Part shown: positions 14,184 through 17,353 of the stretch, in pieces
Position numbering within the stretch: the first letter of the stretch is position 1
Layout: the number at the start of each line of letters is the position of its first letter
Source of the DNA: Streptomyces sp. NRRL WC-3618
GTDB taxonomy: Bacteria; Actinomycetota; Actinomycetes; Streptomycetales; Streptomycetaceae
Assembly (NCBI RefSeq): GCF_001280005.1
Contig: NZ_LGDW01000082.1
Location: forward strand, 1 to 17,353
Reading direction: 5' to 3'
Length of the DNA stretch: 17,353 nucleotides
Notes under the pieces: generated by a model
Database searches by the model: none
Seen by the model: only the letters and a program-made list of their open reading frames with translations
Told to the model about the DNA's origin: nothing
Made by a program: the position numbers and the translations under genes

Positions 14184-15224
14184 CTACTCCCCGCCCCCCG
14201 GAGCCCCTGACGCGAAGCGCATGTCCGCGTAGCGGTCGCCTGCCACCTTTGCCGCGATGAGGTCCAGGGAGGCCAGCTCCTCGTCCGTCAACTTGATGGT
14301 CGTCGCCTTCGTGTTCTCCTCCACCCTGGACCGCTTGCGGGTGCCCGGGATCGGGACGACCGGGAGGTCGTGGACGACGGCCTGCTGCTGAACCCAGGCC
14401 AGGGCGATCTGGCCCAGGGACGCGCCGCGGGCCTCCGCGACCGTCCGCACGGGGGCCAGCAGGGCCGCGTTCGCCGTGGCGTTCTCGCCCGTGAAGCGGG
14501 GCTGGGTACGGCGGAAGTCGTCCTCGGTCAGTTCCTGGTCGGCGTTGGTGAAGGAACCCGTGAGGAAGCCTCGGCCCAGCGGGGAGTACGGGACCAGGGT
14601 GACGCCCAGTTCACGGGCCGTCGGGACCACGTTCGCCTCGATGTCCCGGCTGAACAGGGACCACTCCGACTGGACGGCGGCGATCGGGTGCACGGCCTGT
14701 GCCGCACGCAGCTCCGAGCCCGTGACCTCGCTCAGGCCCAGCTGCTTGACCTTGCCCTCGCGGACCAGGTCGGCCATCGCGCCGACGGTCTCCTCGATGG
14801 GGATGTTCACGTCACGCCGGTGCATGTAGTAGAGGTCGATGACGTCGATGTCGAGGTTCTTGAGGCTGGCCTCGACCGCCTGGCGTATGTACGGCGGGTC
14901 GTTGCGGATGACCCTCGGGCCCGTCGTGCCCGATGGCATCGACAGGGCGAACTTCGTCGCGACGACGACCTCGTCCCGGTGTGCCTTGAAGAACGGCGAC
15001 AGGAAACGTTCGTTGTCACCCCCGCCGTAGGCGTCCGCCGTGTCATAGAGGGTCACGCCGAGTTCGAGGGCGCATTCCAGCGTGGCGCGGGCCTCGTCGG
15101 CGTCCGTGGGGCCGTACGCGAAGCTCATGCCCATGCAGCCGAGGCCCTGTACGCCGACCTCGGGGCCGTCGGTGCCCAGGGGGGCCGTACCGAGCCTGCT
15201 GAGTCGGCTGTCGTCGTTCGTCAT
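14184..15224 (-). CDS. Aldo/keto reductase
   Basis: A 346-residue NADPH-dependent aldo/keto reductase of the (beta/alpha)8 fold. The catalytic tetrad is readable: Asp61 and Tyr66 in YDTADAYGGGDNE, Lys91 in ATKFAL, and His135 in LYYMHRRD. The motif GLGCMGMSFAYG (27-38) and the nucleotide-binding VPIPGTRKRSRVEEN near 292-306 are typical of AKR13-type enzymes (YakC-like), which reduce aldehydes, pyridoxal or quinones. The sequence is complete. ATG 15224 overlaps the MerR stop as ATGA, so translation is probably coupled; GGAGAG also lies 9 nt upstream. It is the effector gene of the MerR operon and likely handles reactive carbonyl or electrophile stress, but the substrate is inferred only from family and context. 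Confidence 0.95.
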   Translation of the reverse strand: MTNDDSRLSRLGTAPLGTDGPEVGVQGLGCMGMSFAYGPTDADEARATLECALELGVTLYDTADAYGGGDNERFLSPFFKAHRDEVVVATKFALSMPSGTTGPRVIRNDPPYIRQAVEASLKNLDIDVIDLYYMHRRDVNIPIEETVGAMADLVREGKVKQLGLSEVTGSELRAAQAVHPIAAVQSEWSLFSRDIEANVVPTARELGVTLVPYSPLGRGFLTGSFTNADQELTEDDFRRTQPRFTGENATANAALLAPVRTVAEARGASLGQIALAWVQQQAVVHDLPVVPIPGTRKRSRVEENTKATTIKLTDEELASLDLIAAKVAGDRYADMRFASGAPGGGE

Positions 15225-15808
15225 CGCACTCTCTCCATCTCACGGACGCCCTCTCGGACGTCCTCACGGACCTGGCGGACAAGGCCCGCGTCCAGGTCCG
15301 CTTCCGCGTAGAAACTGATCTTCCTGTCCAGTACGGCGAGCGTGTCCTGGAGTTCCGCGATGCGGTCCAGGACGGCCCGGCGCGTCGACTCGAGCAGCTC
15401 GAAGCGCTCGCCGTACGTGTGGTCGCCCTCGCGCACGAGTTCGGCGTACCGCACCATGTCCGCGACCGGCATACCGGTGAGCCGGAGCTTGCCGACGAAG
15501 TCGAGCCAGTCGAGGTCGCGGTTGCTGTAGCGGCGCTGGCCGGTGTGCGAACGGTCGATGTGCGGCATCAGCCCGATGCGCTCGTACCAGCGCAGGGTGT
15601 GCGCGGTCAGCCCGGTGAAGACGACGACCTCACTGATCGTGTAGCGGTCGTGCCCGTCCGGGCGCCGGTCGGGCTGCTGCTGCTGCGGGGCCGAACAGTT
15701 GCCGGCCTCGGCGGGTACGTCGGGTACTTCGGGTACTGCGGGTACTTCGAGCACTGCGGGGGGTGTGGGGGTGTTCGTGATGGGGTCTGTGGTCTCCAGC
15801 ACCGTCAT
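15221..15808 (-). CDS. MerR family transcriptional regulator
   Basis: A 195-residue MerR regulator. The winged HTH is at about 55-92: DRYTISEVVVFTGLTAHTLRWYERIGLMPHIDRSHTGQRRYS, with the WYE and R/YS signatures. The region LRLTGMPVADMVRYAELVREG (108-128) is the rest of the DNA-binding unit, and 134-170 is the dimerisation coiled coil. The last 25 residues are Arg/Asp/Glu-rich. The only cysteine, Cys38, lies in the N-terminal tail, so a conserved metal- or thiol-sensing cysteine is not present and the ligand is unknown. The N-terminal 54 residues are low complexity, with VPA-VPE-VPD-VPA repeats and QQQQ. I chose ATG 15808 because a -10 box sits 7 nt upstream; an in-frame GTG at 15817 overlaps that box. 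The stop overlaps the aldo-keto reductase start, forming an operon, and it likely controls its own promoter. Confidence 0.92.
   Translation of the reverse strand: MTVLETTDPITNTPTPPAVLEVPAVPEVPDVPAEAGNCSAPQQQQPDRRPDGHDRYTISEVVVFTGLTAHTLRWYERIGLMPHIDRSHTGQRRYSNRDLDWLDFVGKLRLTGMPVADMVRYAELVREGDHTYGERFELLESTRRAVLDRIAELQDTLAVLDRKISFYAEADLDAGLVRQVREDVREGVREMERVR
15712..15765. repeat. 9-bp tandem repeat in the MerR N-terminal coding region
   Basis: Six 9-bp units run in order from 15712: CGGGTACGT, CGGGTACTT, CGGGTACTG, CGGGTACTT, CGAGCACTG, CGGGGGGTG. The first four are nearly identical and the last two have decayed. On the minus strand they encode the VPx tripeptide series. A separate (GCT)4 run at 15673-15684 encodes QQQQ. 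Both could vary by slippage in other strains. Confidence 0.75.
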
Positions 15809-15815
15809 GACCCCC

Positions 15816-15846
15816 ACGCTAAAACCCTGGAGTGCACTCCAAGCAA
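15816..15846 (-). promoter_or_regulatory. MerR-type promoter with 19-bp spacer and palindromic operator
   Basis: On the minus strand, -35 TTGCTT (15846-15841), a 19-nt spacer and -10 TAGCGT (15821-15816). The spacer contains most of a 14-bp perfect palindrome, TGGAGTGCACTCCA, at 15828-15841. Over-long 19-20 bp spacers with the operator between the boxes are the hallmark of MerR-activated promoters, where the regulator twists DNA to allow initiation. Seven nt after the -10 comes ATG 15808, so the message should be leaderless. Confidence 0.8.
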
Positions 15847-15853
15847 GCGGATA

Positions 15854-15896
15854 CCGCGATATTGCGGAGACTTGGCCGGTGCGGGCTCACTACCGT
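15854..15896 (+). promoter_or_regulatory. GNAT gene promoter region with near-palindrome
   Basis: TACCGT (15891-15896) lies 7 nt before ATG 15904, consistent with a leaderless transcript; the -35 is not clear. CCGCGATATTGCGG (15854-15867) is symmetrical at 12 of 14 positions and lies about 30 nt upstream of the -10. It is a possible second operator in this divergent region. Confidence 0.45.
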
Positions 15897-15903
15897 GCGG
15901 ATC

Positions 15904-16374
15904 ATGACTCTCGTACGCCGTGCCAAGCCCGAGGACGCCGGAGAACTGCTGCGGTTGCGCCAGGTGTTGATCGACTCGATGTCCGGGGCGAACACCGACA
16001 CCGGCTGGCAGTCCGCGTCCCTGGCCACCGTGACCGCGAGGCTCGCCGATCCGGCCGGGGGCTTCGCCGCGTTCGTCGTCGACCGTCCGGAGCGGCCCGG
16101 GTCGCTGGCCGCGCTGGTCGTGGGGACGGTCGAGTACCGGATCGGGCGCGCGGGCAATCCGCACGGGCGGGTCGGGTACGTGTTCAGCGTCGCCACCGAC
16201 CCGGACGCGCGCCGCCGGGGGTACGCGCGGGCCTGCATGGAGGCGCTGGTGGAGTGGTTCCGGGAACAGGGCGTCGGTCAGATCGATCTCACGGCGTCGG
16301 CGGACGCCATGCCGCTGTACGCGTCGCTGGGCTTCGTGCGGCAACCGGACCCCTTCATGCGGCTGCGGTTGTGA
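15904..16374 (+). CDS. GNAT family N-acetyltransferase
   Basis: A 156-residue GCN5-related acetyltransferase that moves acetyl from acetyl-CoA to an amine. The N-terminus LVRRAKPEDAGELLRLRQVL (3-22) is the first strand and helix. Motif A is YVFSVATDPDARRRGYARACMEALVEWF (92-119), with the pyrophosphate-binding R103-R-R-G-Y-A. Motif B is near ADAMPLYASLGF (133-144), and the C-terminus PDPFMRLRL is typical. The acceptor is not predictable; small-molecule or protein N-acetylation are both possible. ATG 15904 is preferred because of the -10 box 7 nt upstream; the longer frame to 15832 overlaps the MerR operator. It is divergent from MerR, so it could share regulation. A MITE-like element begins 6 bp after its stop. 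Confidence 0.93.
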   Translation: MTLVRRAKPEDAGELLRLRQVLIDSMSGANTDTGWQSASLATVTARLADPAGGFAAFVVDRPERPGSLAALVVGTVEYRIGRAGNPHGRVGYVFSVATDPDARRRGYARACMEALVEWFREQGVGQIDLTASADAMPLYASLGFVRQPDPFMRLRL

Positions 16375-16380
16375 GCCTCT

Positions 16381-16600
16381 GGCCCTGTCGTTTGGATCAG
16401 CTCGGCTGTGAGGTGCGGTTCTTCTCGGCCGACCCGAGCGGGACGTGGTGCGTGCGGCTGCAAGGCGGAGGAGGGAGTCAACGCGATGGGGGTCCCCCCG
16501 CTCGAGCGAAGTCGAGAGTGGGGGAGTTGGCGACCGACGACAACGCCGCAGACGTGCGTGCCACGTCCCGCGACGCCGAGATGATCCAAACGGCAGGGCC
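16381..16600. mobile_element. MITE-like element, 220 bp, with 26-bp terminal inverted repeats
   Basis: Left end 16381-16406 (GGCCCTGTCGTTTGGATCAG then CTCGGC) is the inverse of right end 16575-16600, matching at 24 of 26 positions. Further in, GGGACGTGG at 16439-16447 mirrors CCACGTCCC at 16561-16569. The centre holds an imperfect hairpin with CTCGA (16501-16505)/TCGAG (16512-16516), extended by C and G runs (16494-16524). From memory, this central hairpin and the ends are frequent in Streptomyces genomes. There is no transposase. I do not see a clear target duplication. The segment 16530-16613 reads as open in frame with the next gene, which may explain a protein-like look. Confidence 0.75.
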
Positions 16601-16606
16601 TAAGCT
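16601..16606 (+). promoter_or_regulatory. -10 box at the right edge of the MITE for the serine hydrolase
   Basis: TAAGCT starts at the first base after the element and is followed by 7 nt and ATG 16614. This would give a leaderless transcript. The -35 region would then lie inside the element's right terminal repeat; no good -35 match is visible there. Confidence 0.45.
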
Positions 16607-16613
16607 CGATGCC

Positions 16614-17353
16614 ATGTCCGTCATGTCGCTGAAGAGCCTCGCACTGATCGAGAACTGGCCCGTGCCCACCGCCGCCGCGGCCGTCGTACGGGCGGACGGT
16701 GCCGTACTCGGCAGCCACGGGCCCCTCGACCACCGGTTCGCGCTCGCCTCGGTCACCAAGCCGCTCGCCGCGTACGCCGCCCTCGTCGCGTACGAGGAGG
16801 GCGCCATCGAACTCGACGAGCCGGCCGGGCCGCCCGGATCGACGGTCCGCCATCTCCTCGCGCACACCTCCGGCCTCGCCTTCGACGAGCACCGGGTGAC
16901 AGCTCCGCCCGGGGAGCGGCGGCTGTACTCCAACGCCGGGTTCGAGGTGCTGGGGGATCACGTGGCGAAGGCGACGGAGATTCCGTTCGCGGAGTACGTC
17001 CGGCAGGCGGTCCTGGAGCCACTCGGGATGACGTCGACTGAGGTGGAGGGGTCGCCCGCGAAGGACGGGGTCTCGACCGTCGGGGATCTGGTGCGGTTCG
17101 CCGCGGAGGTGCAGGCGCCTCGGCTGCTCGATCCGCGGACGGTCGCGGAGGCGATGAGTGTGCAGTACCCGGGGACGAAGGGGGTGCTGCCGGGGTACGG
17201 GCATCAGAACCCCAATGACTGGGGGCTGGGGTTCGAGATCCGGGGGGTGAAGTCGCCGCACTGGACGGGGAGTTCGTCGTCGGCGCGGACGTTCGGTCAT
17301 TTCGGGCAGGCCGGGACGTTTCTGTGGGTCGATCCGGTGGTGGGGGTGGGGTG
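16614..17353 (+). CDS. Beta-lactamase-fold serine hydrolase (partial, 3' end beyond window)
   Basis: At least 246 residues, open at the window edge. It matches the serine beta-lactamase/class C penicillin-binding-protein-like (beta-lactamase-related) family. SxxK is Ser46-Val-Thr-Lys49 in FALASVTKPLA; YxN is Tyr105-Ser-Asn107 in RRLYSNAGFEVLGDHV; the KTG-equivalent is His229-Phe-Gly231 in FGHFGQAGTFLWVDP. HLLAHTSGL (80-88) is also typical. No signal peptide is visible, so it is probably cytoplasmic, which suggests an esterase or peptidase rather than a secreted lactamase; the true substrate is unknown. ATG 16614 is chosen because of the -10 box 7 nt upstream and because the N-terminus starts right before the first strand. 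In-frame codons extend back into the MITE to GTG 16518. Most of the fold is present; only the C-terminal strand/helix is missing. Confidence 0.88.
   Translation, partial: MSVMSLKSLALIENWPVPTAAAAVVRADGAVLGSHGPLDHRFALASVTKPLAAYAALVAYEEGAIELDEPAGPPGSTVRHLLAHTSGLAFDEHRVTAPPGERRLYSNAGFEVLGDHVAKATEIPFAEYVRQAVLEPLGMTSTEVEGSPAKDGVSTVGDLVRFAAEVQAPRLLDPRTVAEAMSVQYPGTKGVLPGYGHQNPNDWGLGFEIRGVKSPHWTGSSSSARTFGHFGQAGTFLWVDPVVGVG

Noticed and set aside
15712..15765. Possible CRISPR-like or regulatory repeat array
   Set aside because: Units are contiguous 9-mers within a coding frame with no spacers; they are explained as a protein-coding microsatellite.
16381..16600. A broken coding sequence (protein-like frame at 16530-16613)
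   Set aside because: The stretch is within an inverted-repeat element and the likeness to protein may be incidental; no family recognised. Kept as a MITE-like element instead.
16278..17300. 340-residue minus-strand frame over the serine hydrolase
   Set aside because: Arg/Pro/His-rich shadow; the plus strand has SxxK, YxN and HxG motifs in order.
1..17353. tRNA, rRNA or known riboswitch
   Set aside because: I saw no cloverleaf with a T-loop GTTCRANNC and acceptor pairing, no rRNA sequence, and no riboswitch core in the gaps.

Overview
The window looks like chromosomal DNA from a Streptomyces or a close actinomycete. The supporting signs are high G+C with strong third-position G/C, frequent GTG starts, an AceE that lacks a neighbouring E2/E3 gene, DUF475, DUF3052 and DUF4429 proteins, and intergenic repeats of kinds I recall as common in Streptomyces genomes. 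Everything is read from sequence and family memory; nothing was searched.

Layout. Positions 50-4618 are a leftward stress block: TerA-like, DUF475 (TerC-like membrane protein), TerD, TerD, a thiol peroxidase of the Bcp/AhpE type, and DUF3052. Strong hairpins divide it into transcription units. Across a 464-bp divergent region lies aceE (5083-7815), the pyruvate dehydrogenase E1 subunit. A dispersed repeat with a long hairpin then separates aceE from a voltage-gated-type potassium channel (7935-8711). A small leftward membrane protein (8747-9061) faces the channel. A 322-bp stretch with no convincing gene follows. Next come a leftward 14-TM MFS exporter (9384-10982) and its divergent TetR regulator (11144-11812), then a membrane-anchored DUF1023 alpha/beta hydrolase (11925-13160) and a DUF4429/SHOCT protein (13198-14076). 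A leftward MerR/aldo-keto reductase operon (15808 to 14184, ATGA overlap) diverges from a GNAT acetyltransferase (15904-16374). A 220-bp MITE-like element (16381-16600) separates that from a truncated beta-lactamase-fold serine hydrolase (16614 to the window end).

How the parts work together. The Ter proteins and DUF475 form a small metal/calcium-linked stress module next to a peroxidase, and the first terD has a sigma-R/ECF-like promoter overlapping a perfect palindrome. The exporter/TetR and MerR/AKR pairs are local self-regulated detoxification circuits with visible operators. The MerR promoter has the classic 19-bp spacer containing the operator.

The most notable pattern is promoter architecture. 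Five start codons (channel, MFS, MerR, GNAT, serine hydrolase) lie exactly 7 nt downstream of a TANNNT -10 box and lack a good ribosome-binding site, which points to leaderless mRNAs. The DUF1023 hydrolase is a near match at 9 nt. I see no CRISPR array, tRNA, rRNA, phage or complete IS, and no clearly new multigene system.
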